NCBI GenBank assembly: GCA_900708905.1
Contig: CAADRB010000003.1
Coordinates: 2,906,779-2,970,778, forward strand
Source: Hymenolepis diminuta
Lineage: Eukaryota; Platyhelminthes; Cestoda; Cyclophyllidea; Hymenolepididae
DNA length: 64,000 nt
Direction of reading: 5' to 3'
Of this stretch, positions 14,101 through 24,230 are shown piece after piece; position 1 is the first letter of the stretch; every line of letters starts with the position of its first letter. A program made the translations under genes and the position numbers. The notes under the pieces were generated by a model, which saw only the letters and a list, made by a program, of their open reading frames with translations, had not been told where the DNA came from and did not search any database.

Positions 14101-17100
14101 ATTGAACTCATGACTGAGATAGCGAGGGATTTGTAATTCCGATAAATATATGGAAATATAAATAGTTAAAGATGCTTAATGTTGAATCATGATTAAGAGC
14201 TTTCTTTTAGTGAACCCTTCTCGTCATCTTGGTCATTGGAAGGCTGAACAAACCGTTTCTTTTATTAACCGCTCAATTAAAACTCGGGAGTTAAATTACT
14301 GAATGTGTACACCGGAATACTAGAACATAAGACAGGCAAAATGCACACTCGCTGAATTCAAAAAAGACAAATACTCTTTCCCCTTTCCTTAGATCTCATT
14401 GGACTATTTTATTTGTTTAGTTGATTTCCATGAAGGTGGAGTTTAAATAGGCGGTTAAATTTCACGAGACCTTGTTGAAACAACCGGTAACTGAGTAATA
14501 TCACAAACTTTGTTATTAATTTTATAATTTTAACTTCAAACTAAATTAGAGTAATTTCAGAATGTGATGAAAAAATCCACTTGCCTTTATTTCATCCGGA
14601 AACGTAAGTCTGACTCCTGATGGACGTCTTGGAGCAGAATTGTTATCAGCTTCATCGCATTTCAAAACTGCGAAAAAATCAAAGTCCATTAGTAAGACTC
14701 ACTCTCTTTCGAGTGGAGAATATTAAGGGAAAATATCCACTTAAAATTGACAGTTTTTTATTAAAAGTAAAGTGGAAAATCAGCCATTTTTGAAGATCTG
14801 AAGAGAATATACATAAGTGAACTCTATTGGTTAGTCGGGCATTCTTTTTAGATGATATGGTGTTATTTTGTTGGCTAAACTGGATTTAATTAGTTCATCA
14901 AGATACATTCTTGCTAGAATTACGATGGAGTGAAGTCATGGTTGCGTAAAAGCTCTACTCTGTCCTATCATCGTCACAGTGAATTTCGTGGCTGCGTAGC
15001 ATGGATCCAACTAACAGTGACAGCGGCAAATTTGTCTTCATTAAAACTGCATGAAATATCATGAAAACTCACCCGAATTCCCATTTCCTACTCCTCTTTC
15101 AGCGCATTCTACTTTGCCATTTATTTGGACTTCTTCAGTTGCATCGGCTCGGGGATCACCGTTTCTCGCACTTTCATCCACTACTTCAGGTGATTTAAAG
15201 AAAAAAATTGTTTCATTTGTAATGATCAAGGAGCAAATTTCGTCTAAATCCTTAAATGCTGTTGTGAAATTTCTAGTACAACGTTAAAAACTATAATTGC
15301 AGCCATATTTAATGCTGAAATCCGATTTGACATCCAGTGTTTCAGCGATGTGCCAATTCGATGATAATAAAAACAGAAATTCTGTTTGCTCTTTCAACTG
15401 CATTTTCAACTTCGCCGGTCTCTTCTTGGCCGTTTTAGGAATTTTGATCACCTATAACGTAATCAATATGTAAGGTGGCCTGATTTCTACTGAACCGTGA
15501 ACTTTTAACCTTTTCAAATAATAGCAATAACAATTCCCTGACATTATTTGGCATTTAATGTGAATCGATGTCTGGATCAATTGGAATTCAAGTGAAATGA
15601 AGGCAAAAATCAAATTCAAATGCAATGCATTTAATGACTATTTAATGATATGGGGGAGTTCTACATGTCAATCTCCGCGAATATCTCTTCCGGTCCGCGT
15701 TTTGTAATTTAAGGTTACGTGTGTCTGACAGTGCTTTACCATCATGTTTATAATACAAACCAATTTAAAGCACCAAGTAGCGAGGCATCATTTCAGTTTC
15801 TCCTTGCTAGTACAGTACTTTTCTCTCCGAAATTGGCAGTCAAACGCGGAAAACTAATCAGAGTATCTCTTTTAACTTAACAATGCCATAAGCGCACATT
15901 TTGTCAGAAAAACGCTCCTCCACAATGCCGTTCGCCTCTATTTTTCTGGCACAGTCGACTTCTTCGCCATTTGCTGTGTCTTCTTCTAATGGTACTTCAG
16001 GTGCATCAGCATCATTCTTGTTTCCGTTATGTTCTTCGATTGCTTAAAAATTAAGGACGCAAGTAAACGTGATTATGCAAGAACAAATATTACCTTAAAA
16101 TCTTAAGTCTCAAGTGGAAAACCTCTAAACTGCATATGGTACTACACTTTCCTTCTCGTGTTTCAGGGTTTGGTCATTTATTCTGTCTTTTTTACTATTC
16201 AGCAGACCCACTTCTGTCCTTTTTCAATACTTCGAACAAGTACGTAATTGTGAAAAATAAGTCCAACTATCTCCTTAGAGACACCTGGTGCAAACGAAAA
16301 GTCCTGGTCAACTATTCATTAAGAAAGGTCATTAGCTGTACAGAATTAAATGACATACTTTTGATAGTCGAAACGATACAAAACTCAGAATTAGAGTACC
16401 AGGCAGAAAAGTGATAAGTCCCTCGTGAAAAAGTGCATTAAAAGCAATAAAATATCTCCAGCTTCACTTAATTCATACATACGATTTCACTTCCTCACAG
16501 GAAAAGTGCTCACTGCGCCTAAACTTGTTAAAGAGAAGGTATCCTGGGGCCCCTCTAAAGAGAAAGTCATATTCCACAGCCTCTCAGTGGCCAGAATTAG
16601 CCGGAGCGGTTGATAACTGACGCCAGTGAACGCCAGCACTGATGGCCATTAATCCGTGTCATAGATTTTGAAAACACTTACCGAAATTCGGGTTACAGTT
16701 ATCCAGGGTATAAGAAGAGCCTTCCTTCACACCATTTTTGACGATCGCTTCTTCTTCGTTAATATCACACTCCTCACTTGGATGGTCATTCACTGATACT
16801 TGATTACCACCATAAAAAATTGAAAAAAGTGTTTAGATGGATACAGGCATCAACAATTACAACGATGGTTCTGGGCAAAGAAATTTAACTGAACAATTCC
16901 TTCAGCCAAGGTGACACTTCCGTAAATCATTTGTTCCCAGTAGTTAACGATAAATAAGTGAACCTGATAAAATAGAGTAAAATAAGCTAAAATTTTATCA
17001 CAAATTAGGTTTAAATTGTTCTTGTTGACGACGAACTGGATTGAAGGTCAAAAGTGCGATGGGCGTTGGTCACTAGAAATTGATAAGACTGTGACGTGAA

Positions 17101-20100
17101 ATCGGTAAGTAAACAGATGGCTTTATGTACATGTAGAAGAGAAAACTAGAATGTAAGGGATCGTTAGCGAAGGCCGTTATATTAGTCGAGAGAAATAAAG
17201 GAGAGCTCCTCCTCTATTCTACCTTCACCTTCTCATAAATTGATGAAATACGTCTCATTGGGAGAGAGCCGAAAATAAGAACAAACTATTTTCTAAAGGG
17301 AAAATAGAGAGGCATTAAGTATTTGTTTTCCATTATAGAATAGTAGTTAAGGCCAAGGGGTAAATTTTATAAATCCTGGTCATTCCTCCCACTTGAGCAC
17401 TCTAATGGCGAATATCTCCTCTTACAAGTGCTCTTCCTTACGTCGGTTGGCTTGTTGATGTATTAATTCAATTAATACATCAGTAAGTGTTCATTATTCA
17501 ATACCAGTCGGATAACCAAGGATTTACGATTAAAATGTAACGAAATATTTTTTCCGTGGAAACAATGAATCCTCCTTGTACCAAAGTATACCAGAACGCA
17601 AACTGCGTACAGTCGAATTACTCAGAGAGCATTTCGATAAGAGACACTATAAGCACATTTAAATATGAAAGAAGACATTAAACATTTAATATTTAAAAAG
17701 GTAAATACTGGCCCAATTTTGTCTGAATCGGTGACTTAGATGGAGGTTGTTGAGTGTCCATTTCTGTTGGGGTCATTTATTTAAAATGAACCAGAAATCG
17801 ATGAAAACATTATTAAATAATCGCATAACCAGTCATTTTAAAACAGAGGGCTATTTAGGTCATATAATTGGTTGACCTAAAAGGACTGAATCATATCAGT
17901 TACTCTTTGAGTTTTCTAGAGCTCCTACTGCATAATTTCCTTCTAATGTTCCAACAAAACTGCATTGAAGACGAAAGATTATTTGAACTGTTTATTTTAA
18001 TCAAAACTTTTATCTGAATGACCAGGCTCTCAAATACGGAGATTAAATCTATGGAAAGCCTTTACAGAAATGATGAGATATTCGCAAAAATGCTATTGCA
18101 ATCCTTTATACTTAAGTTGGGTACCTACGAGTCTGTACACACACAGTTGGTTAAGACAACCTCAGATGATTGTCAAACAGATGTTCGGTGAGAGAGAAGG
18201 CAAAATCCGGACGATGCATTCAACAATGAATTCTATTATTAGAACGTCAACTATATCTCGGAAATGTGCTTAAAAGCGACACTATGCATGAATTCTTAAC
18301 ATCATCGACTCACCGCAAATGAAATTGACATAAGGAGGCACTGATAGGCCGATCACCACAAACCCCATGATCTGCCAACAGACAGACTCCTTTGTCCAGT
18401 AGTTGGATGCCGCAAGAATTATGTAAAATAGGAATGACTTGAAAACATCTCGCTCATTATAAAAACCAGGAGCATAAAATGAAGAAATGATTCTGAAGGA
18501 ATTTCAGCTTGAAAAACCAGTTAACTTGAAGACCATTGGGCTTAGATGAAGTAGGAGATCCCCCTAACTTCCACAATTTACCCGTTGTACCGTGTCCACT
18601 TAAAAAGTGAACGTGCTCTCTCTTAGTCAACTTTATGTGGACGCTGATTTTCCCCTACGTCAAGCAGATGTATAACTTTCTGTCATGGAAAGAAAATAAT
18701 ACGCAAATTTTTACTAGGCCATTTTCTGACCAAGCTTAACGAGTACGGTGGCCATTCAGCTCACTGGGGACGTATCAATGAGTACAAACTCGTGGCTCTG
18801 TGAGAAGGAAGAGACAATTAATGGAAAACCATAATGTTAATTAATGTAAGTAGGAGTGAACATCGATTCTCGGATTTGAAAAGGTAATTGAAACTGCGTT
18901 CACTTATTAAAATGGGGTCATTTAAAATCCAGAACATTCTCTGTACGGCAGCACTAATTGGTAATTATTCAAGTAGTCGATTAACTGAAAATTTTAATTC
19001 CACTTCTGGTGAATTTTTAACCCACTGACCCCTTAGCTTCCCCTGGAAAATGACCTCCATTTAACTATGCACATAGGTCATTACGATTCACTATCATATT
19101 GCCAAGAATGATATATCAAATTAATGTATAAAAATACTTTATAAGTATTTCTCATTGGTAAAATAAGGAGCAAAAAACGATTCCCATATTACCCAAGTCT
19201 ATTTAAAAGAAGGCGTTTTTCAACGCTCATCTTAGAGCAAAAGCATCATTGAATCTCTCCACTGGATGCGCGCCGATGGGCGTCGACTTTACAAACAAGT
19301 ACGTTGACAGACCCAGTAGATTCATTATCTACCGCTCTGTAAGTAGATGCCGCGAAGTTAGTACTATTAGTTTCGAAATTATGAAATCTGGACTGTCATT
19401 TCAGTTATAAAGATCAAAAAGTAGTTACAAAATGACTCAGAAATTAATTTTTCCTTTTGACGAATTGATAAAAATGCTGCCAACTTTGAATATAAGATTG
19501 CTTAAAAAGAAGAAATAGAACTCAGAGATGATCCCCCAACCGATAGAATTCCCTCCCCCCTAAGCGAGTGAGATACAAATTACATGAAAAAAAAGATGGC
19601 TGCGTGATCAGGTGTTAACGCGAAGTCCAGATATTCCTAATGTTGAAGAGATCCTTGCTTTCCTTAAACTTTAAAAGGAAAACCGAGGATACTAGAAATG
19701 AAATTTGATAGTTTTCTTCATTTAATTATCCGTTTAGTATGCAGAGGGTGACCTTTAGGTCAATTTGACCTAATTGTTAGGTTGGGAGAAATAAACTAGG
19801 TCAAATCCGGTTAACAAGCGTTGCATTCTCGATGTTCTAATTGTGACATAGCGACTCATGAACTAAGTTAAATCGGTCTTGGTTTCATAATTTAGCTTGA
19901 AGAACTTAGTCTATGCATGTAACTCTGACCAATACACCAGTGGTTCAACTCAACTCAATGTATTCTGATCTTAGGGAAGGTAGTCTCTAACGAAGTTCAT
20001 TCGATCTATAAGAGGTGAACCATAAACCAGTGCTACTTTTTTTCCCTCGTTTCCTCTCCTGAAATCGGGCAGCTCTCCTTCATTGGCGTTTAGATGATTT

Positions 20101-20466
20101 CCTACGAGTAATAATACCGGTGCACCAGTAACTTAGAGGTCAACGTCCACAAATGTGAAGTCAGAGTCCACATCTCTGATGTCAACAGGCACACACTCAG
20201 AGAAAATTGTGAAAAACAAATTGTTAATGCTGGCCGTAAGGGAGGAAGGATGTGGGCAAAACGCTATTTTTCTCATTACAAAGACTCAAAGAAGCCTTTC
20301 CTCATTACAAGATGTCTTTTAATATGAATAAGGTGTATCTTATGCTATGAATGGCATCGAATTACATATAAGGATTAAAAGCTAACTGTTATAAATATAT
20401 AAAATTGATGAAATAAAAAAAATACTCACCGGAATTGTTTTCATTAACTGAAGTAATAGTTTCCAT
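10993..20466 (-). CDS. Unrecognised 398-residue protein, ten-exon gene
   Basis: Ten exons join with consistent phases: 20466-20430, 16798-16682, 15183-15073, 14667-14585, 12372-12295, 12194-11828, 11720-11644, 11568-11491, 11390-11276, 11126-10993. They total 1197 nt, which is 398 codons plus stop. The ATG at 20466 is the only start that opens the chain. Residues 1-90 are acidic and Asn/Gly/Glu-rich. Residues 91-116 include RPSGVRLTFPDEI. Residues 143-264 are rich in Lys and Arg, ending in RTRKRREQRKR. Residues 291-353 repeat residues 117-179 through a recent duplication. The tail is SRLLSSRSEPVRSPF followed by NPYDYYF. No signal peptide, membrane segment or known domain is visible. Coding composition, near-canonical splice sites and an unbroken phase argue for a real gene. 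The family and function are unknown. A CCAAT motif at 20550 lies about 85 bases upstream of the start. Confidence 0.6.
11276..11390 (-). CDS. Unknown gene, exon 9 (duplicate copy)
   Basis: A phase-0 entry after ATTAAAAG, and donor ACCG|GTGAGT in phase 1. It encodes 38 residues from VGVEGAVRADAQETPSP to QQKNPT. All but the last few bases are identical to the start of exon 6 (11828-12194). The duplicated sequence stops near 11280 and a new donor truncates this copy. Confidence 0.6.
11280..11613. repeat. 334-bp direct duplication, copy 1
   Basis: The sequence matches 12084-12417 at an offset of exactly 804 bases, with a single difference that I found (A at 11604, G at 12408). It includes one full exon, one intron and most of a second exon of the unknown gene. 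Such identity in introns as well as exons points to a very recent duplication or an assembly duplication. Confidence 0.95.
11491..11568 (-). CDS. Unknown gene, exon 8 (duplicate copy)
   Basis: A 78-nt phase 0-0 exon, acceptor CATTTCAG and donor GGAGGG|GTAAAT, encoding IPRPSSPAIETTTPEVG and nine further residues. It is base-for-base identical to exon 5 at 12295-12372. Because it is phase-symmetrical, inserting it leaves the frame open. Confidence 0.6.
11644..11720 (-). CDS. Unknown gene, exon 7
   Basis: Acceptor TTTTTCTCTAG and donor GAAAAT|GTAAGC. It enters in phase 1 and leaves in phase 0. It encodes LRKKEAAVELAVRESDGEIE and five more residues, a charged and probably helical stretch. It continues the basic RKR segment that ends exon 6 and is not part of the duplication. 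Confidence 0.55.
11828..12194 (-). CDS. Unknown gene, exon 6 (longest)
   Basis: Acceptor CATTAAAAG, donor GCGT|GTAAGTT, 367 nt. It encodes 122 residues, starting VGVEGAVRADAQETPSP. A Lys/Gly segment (AKSKRGKGQQKN) is followed by a charged region, a Gly-rich linker (GRGGDPTPNGGASQ) and a basic block (RTRKRREQRKR) that could act as a nuclear-localisation or RNA/acid-binding patch. That role is inference from composition only. Confidence 0.6.
12084..12417. repeat. 334-bp direct duplication, copy 2
   Basis: Partner of 11280-11613. On the minus strand it carries exon 5, the short intron and the first third of exon 6. Flanking sequence diverges abruptly on both sides. Confidence 0.95.
12295..12372 (-). 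CDS. Unknown gene, exon 5
   Basis: Acceptor CATTTCAG and donor GGAGGG|GTAAAT, phase 0-0, 26 codons. Pro/Ser/Thr-rich (IPRPSSPAIETTTPEVG), consistent with a flexible, phosphorylatable linker. It joins exon 4, which also ends in phase 0. Confidence 0.6.
12430..13270 (-). pseudogene. Decayed Lys/Glu-rich coding sequence
   Basis: Within the intron between exons 4 and 5 the minus strand is purine-rich and reads as protein-like fragments in different frames. Examples are 13178-12951 (KTPVEEKRSLKIRRFELT), 12987-12886 (coiled-coil-like VVLARRMKNLTTQLQALTKD) and 12846-12634 (LQKKNKEDNSVKDAVSNEIA). Stops and frame changes separate them. They may be relics of extra exons or of another gene. The flanking exons splice in phase without them. 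Confidence 0.35.
13097..13110 (+). repeat. tRNA-like B-box motif
   Basis: Contains GAGTTCGAACC, close to the polymerase III B-box. The neighbouring arms do not pair as a tRNA. At best this is a relic. Confidence 0.15.
13271..14584. other. Rest of unknown-gene intron 4
   Basis: No coding exon is supported here. Short open frames at 13258-13488 and 13704-13910 (plus) show no family resemblance and no paired splice sites. Confidence 0.4.
14585..14667 (-). CDS. Unknown gene, exon 4
   Basis: Acceptor TTTTTTCGCAG, phase 1 entry, 83 nt. It encodes LKCDEADNNSAPRRPSGVRL then TFPDEIK. The donor is AAAG|GCAAGT, a GC-type 5' splice site with otherwise perfect consensus. This is the most conserved-looking part of the protein. 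Confidence 0.6.
15073..15183 (-). CDS. Unknown gene, exon 3 (acidic repeat exon)
   Basis: A 111-nt phase 1-1 exon, acceptor CACCTGAAG and donor TTCGG|GTGAGT. It encodes VDESARNGDPRADATEEV and a following NGKVECAERG motif. Its second half resembles the 15882-16042 exon at nucleotide and protein level, and the same GNS|G ending appears in exon 1 (NNS|G). Confidence 0.55.
15345..15462 (-). pseudogene. Decayed acidic repeat exon
   Basis: A good acceptor (ACGTTATAG near 15457) is followed by sequence similar to exon 3: GGCGAAGTTGAAAATGCAGT here against GGCAAAGTAGAATGCGCT in exon 3. In the family's phase the frame meets a TAA after five codons, and no donor is apparent. It is interpreted as a dead duplicate exon. 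Confidence 0.35.
15882..16042 (-). CDS. Possible additional acidic exon
   Basis: Acceptor TTTTTAAG gives the phase-1 entry shared by neighbouring exons. The frame is strongly protein-like: IEEHNGNKNDADAPEVPLEE then NGEEVDCARKIEANG. The best donor, ATT|GTTAAG, would leave in phase 0 and not fit exon 3, so the exon may be alternative, mis-bounded or decaying. It is not needed for the 398-codon model. Confidence 0.35.
16585..16650 (+). repeat. Short dispersed repeat R3
   Basis: GGCCAGAATTA followed by GCGGTTG recurs at 58674-58698. The 58700-58745 part also resembles 19262-19297 (GCGCGCCGATGGGCGTCG-like). The copies are short and diverged, and the family is unidentified. Confidence 0.3.
16682..16798 (-). 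CDS. Unknown gene, exon 2
   Basis: A 117-nt phase 1-1 exon, acceptor GGTAATCAAG and donor TTTCG|GTAAGT. It encodes SVNDHPSEECDINEEEAIVK then NGVKEGSSYTLDNCNPNF. Strongly acidic in the first half, with three cysteines. It shares the EEE-x-V-x-NG pattern with the other acidic exons. Confidence 0.6.
16799..20429. other. Unknown-gene intron 1
   Basis: A long intron of 3.6 kb holding R1 copy B (18064-18416) and other diverged repeats, including a CGGTGG(G/C)C block at 18733-18766 also seen at 4187-4221. No exon is supported. Confidence 0.5.
18064..18416 (+). repeat. Dispersed repeat family R1, copy B
   Basis: The fullest R1 copy. It shares with 503-812 the GGGT(G/A)CCT block, CACACACAGTTG, CAAACAGATGTT and the terminal CTCCTTTGTCCAG block, the last also found at 8248-8260 in variant form. 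Confidence 0.5.
20430..20466 (-). CDS. Unknown gene, first coding exon
   Basis: ATG at 20466 opens METITSVNENNS and ends at donor TTCCG|GTGAGT in phase 1. The very short first exon has a perfect donor and matches the phase of exon 2. The Asn-Ser-Gly ending echoes exon 3. Confidence 0.55.
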
Positions 20467-23400
20467 ATCAAAGCTTACTGATCGCCAGAGACTCAAAATT
20501 CAAATGACTGTTGAAATATTTGACGGTTTTTGTATTCAGTAATCAGTGACCAATCAGACTGGCAATAGAATGCACGCACGAATTTTACTGGCTGACCTCG
20601 AAGTGCTAGCGAATTTTTCGGTAGAAGTTTCTGGAACTTATTCAGTTTAATTGTTGCCTATTCACTATCACCTATCCGTGAATTCCAGCACAATATTTCA
20701 GATCATTACGCTAGTGAGTAGTAGTGTCCTTAAACAATTTGAGTTGGATTTCACTGAAAACATCTATGAATTTTAATTACGGATTTTGATTTCAATATTT
20801 AAATGGAAAGTAATGCCTTTGAAATCCTGACTGTCGAAAATGAGTGACGCAGTATCTGGTTAAACGAAGAGTGGGCTGGAGCACTTAAAGAGGAAGACGG
20901 CGAATTTTGAGTTGCAGATGCTAAAAAAAATAAATTCCACGCAACGCTTAATGTTAACTGCAACTTAGATAGGTTTGGTGATGGGAAATCAAGCGTTATT
21001 CTTTTCCCTCGATTTCGTGTTCTATAATTTGGATGAAGAATCATGAATTTCGGACTCGGACCCCCATTAGGCGACCCCTGTGCAACCCGAGTCCAAAATT
21101 TAAATGACGTAAGACTCAGAGATACCTCCCAACATCTTTTCCATCTCGTCTAGCGTTTATGTTTTATTGGACTTGCTGTTAACCGATTTCATTTGTTCTC
21201 CCACAATTAAATACTTTGGAATTCTTCTGCCTTCCTACGGGTTATTGTAATATAATTCTAGAACCACGGCTCCTGAAACACATTTAAAATTGCATAAAAT
21301 TGTTTAACAAATGTGATTTCAAAGCAAGGCTGTTTAAAAATTACAATTTAACACATGTTTCCTTGTTGATTGGCATTTGAGAAGTGGTTCAGAATTGTCT
21401 GGATTAGGATGTTACAAAGGGCAATGGTTTTACCAACTTCAAATGACATGATTTGGAAAAAACTTTCATCAGTCAAGCGACTGGAACCAACTGACGCTGT
21501 AATAAAAAGTATTTGAGCAATTGTTTTCATTTTTATTTCGTTTCAAGGAAATAAAGAAAAGAAACTTTTCTTCTCGTTACAGTAAAGTCATGTTGATCTC
21601 ACCACCGTCCATATGAATTCAGTGTTCGGAAGAGAAGCATTCTCAACTCTGAATGGACTTTGTAACCTCTTTCTTGAGCACATGACTCCTTGCCAAGTTT
21701 TGCCAATTATACAACTTCCCATTTCTCTCAGACTTATTAATACGATTTCCATCTGTCCCTTTCGACCTCAATTGACCGATGCGATTAGGCCCCAAAACAG
21801 TGCAAATATTCGACAGGCAACTCTGACACACCATCTTACGGCAGGATTCATTGAGTAAATGATAGTTCAATCCGATTTGATAATTTTGACAACATTCAAT
21901 GCAAAATCACACAGAAATTATGCTAATTTTGGCTATTGCTTCGGTAACATTTCTCGAATATTTGGACTAAAATCCTTCGATTAATTAACAAGTGAAGGTC
22001 TCATATAATCAGATTTATCTTATCGTCTTTCAGCCAAGTAACAACGATCTCATTCAATAGTTCATACCTCAGGTTCTTCGACCTTTGTGCAGGTGAGACT
22101 ACGACGAGCAGTCCAGAAATCGATATCTGGTGGTACGCTAGGCTGTTCTACCGTCATTTATTCCAGTTTTCCATGTCGAAAGTACGAGTTGAACAGAGAA
22201 GTGGGAGGCAATTGACATAAATGGACTTTAAGTGCAATTGATAAGTTTAGTTTACATTTGACTTAAAAGTTCTGTTACTAGCACGAGCGCACTTTTAAAG
22301 TTACCCATCTGTCGCTAATGGTTTCTCTTGATTGTAAATCACTTATTGTAATAAGTAGATGAAAAGTTCAGGCTTTCAGTTTCTATTTGACACACTTTAT
22401 CGCGTTAAGTATTATTTGATGTCTCCATAAGTGGCCTTCAGTTCAGCGGCCCTTTTTTAACTTTTGAACTTTTCAACTTTCCAGTTGCTTGTGCTTAAGC
22501 ACATGCGTAAAGTTTGGAAAAAAAATCCAATTTCAATGCTATTCAAACATCCGTTGTGGTTGCCTGCTGCTACCTGAATCTGTGTGTTTAAATGCGATTT
22601 TTTGATGCTGTTACACTATTTTAATTTAAATGATATCAGGTTCTTGCGTTTGATTCCTTCGCTTCGTTTTAGTACAATATCTCATCCATAGAGTACCTGT
22701 CACCTCTGTTTTCTTCTCATTCAGGCCTTGTAGGAGGCGTCGTCTAAAGGGATATCATAAAGGTAGGGCAAGTCTGGAAAATTTATAACAGATGGAAATG
22801 AGAACCGAGAAATACGAGGCTGATGGACGGGACCATCTCACTGCAATGAACATATCAACAGCGTCTCCTGTTTTGTTGCGCGAGAATTATGCAAAATTAT
22901 AATTATCTTCAAGTGTTTGCGTTAGCAAATGCATCTCACCTTTACTCAGGTCATCTGCCTGCATTTTACAACACGGTTACGGTTCTCTTTATTCCCAGTA
23001 CTTAAAGTGTAACAATTCAGTTTCGGTTTCTACTTAATTGTGGGTCTTTTGATTTGGAAAAATGGATTCATTTCTGTGACTCTTGCCTCTGTATATGAAT
23101 CGGTAGAGCCCTCCAGAACCGTAGGCGTCTTATAGGGGAATGTGACTCTATAAAATTGGGGTAAAATACTCTTTAAGATTACAGATTTTTTTAAGAACTG
23201 GGATGGAAACCACATTTTCCGCGTCTGAAGTCCAAAATGTCGACTTTCGCGGAAGAACTCTTCTTCGCAAATTGTCTGATCATTTTGAAAAAGAAGTATA
23301 TAAAAACTTAGTGCAAAAATTTGCACTTCCAGATTATGGTTTAACTTTATCTACAATCTTTATTCTACTTTCCAGTTGGCATTCTTTGTTTTATTGAATA

Positions 23401-23971
23401 TTCCTTCTTTCAGTACAACAATATTCGCATGTTATTTGAGGCAAATTTGTCTTCTTTCACACATTTTATAAAAACACTTAAGGAAGCTTTTAATTGCAGC
23501 TGCATTGAGCGTATTTGGGGGCTTACGAAGACCCCATTGGTCCACATTATCGGTTGCAGTTAAACCAATTGGAAGAAATTAAGGGTTAAAATTTCCTTTT
23601 CTTTGAACATTCCAAGTAGCACTTTGTTACTAAAATATTATTTTCAAATTGAAAAATTAATTTCAAGTCGTGTAAAAATAACCTCAAAGCTGATTAAAAT
23701 TGTTCGATTTTTATAATGACTTTTTAGCCGTAATATATAAACTTCGTGTTTTAAATAGGAACGCACAATTTCAAAACGAATAATTCAAAGTAACATACAA
23801 AATCCATTAAAGAGGAAGGAAATATCGGTGTATTAGCTGCTACTCTTAAATTCATCTCTGAAAGTGTTCCTCAACATTCATCTTGGGTGGAAGGATGCAA
23901 TTATAAAGGTTTCCATGGTGAGAAACTCTCAATCCGCCAATAGATTTAACTAGTGAGGTTGGAAGTTCCGC

Positions 23972-24169
23972 TCATTTCGTTTGCGCCGACAACGGGCATC
24001 GGACTAATGGATTTTTGCGAAATCCATCATTTGTCCACTGCAAGGAAATTCCCAAAACAGAACCATCAGGTCCGTATCCTACGGCAGACAATTTCAGTGA
24101 CATTTTTCTCGCTTGTTCCATCCACTTAATTTTTTTAAAATCTAGATATTTCTCGTCTTTATCGCTCAT
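23972..24169 (-). CDS. Small hypothetical ORF (65 codons)
   Basis: ATG to stop, starting MSDKDEKYLDFKKIKWMEQA, with later motifs GYGPDGSVLG and LQWTNDGF. Amino-acid composition is more protein-like than most random frames here. It could also be an exon, since a CTTGCAG acceptor-like site lies inside it. It belongs to no family I recognise, has no promoter or splice support, and may be chance. Confidence 0.2.
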   Translation of the reverse strand: MSDKDEKYLDFKKIKWMEQARKMSLKLSAVGYGPDGSVLGISLQWTNDGFRKNPLVRCPLSAQTK

Positions 24170-24218
24170 TCGCTATTGTAATATCTCTGAATGTGCTCTC
24201 AGATAACTCAAATGTCAT

Positions 24219-24230
24219 GGATTCGACTCC
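24219..24230 (+). repeat. tRNA-like B-box, possible old SINE
   Basis: GGATTCGACTCC on the plus strand, preceded by CTCAAATGTCAT, similar to the CAAAGATCAC context of the minus-strand motif at 6596-6608. The cloverleaf is not foldable by eye. Confidence 0.25.

Noticed and set aside
21613..21870. Overlapping ORFs on both strands
   Set aside because: Neither shows family motifs or splice context. Open on both strands by chance.
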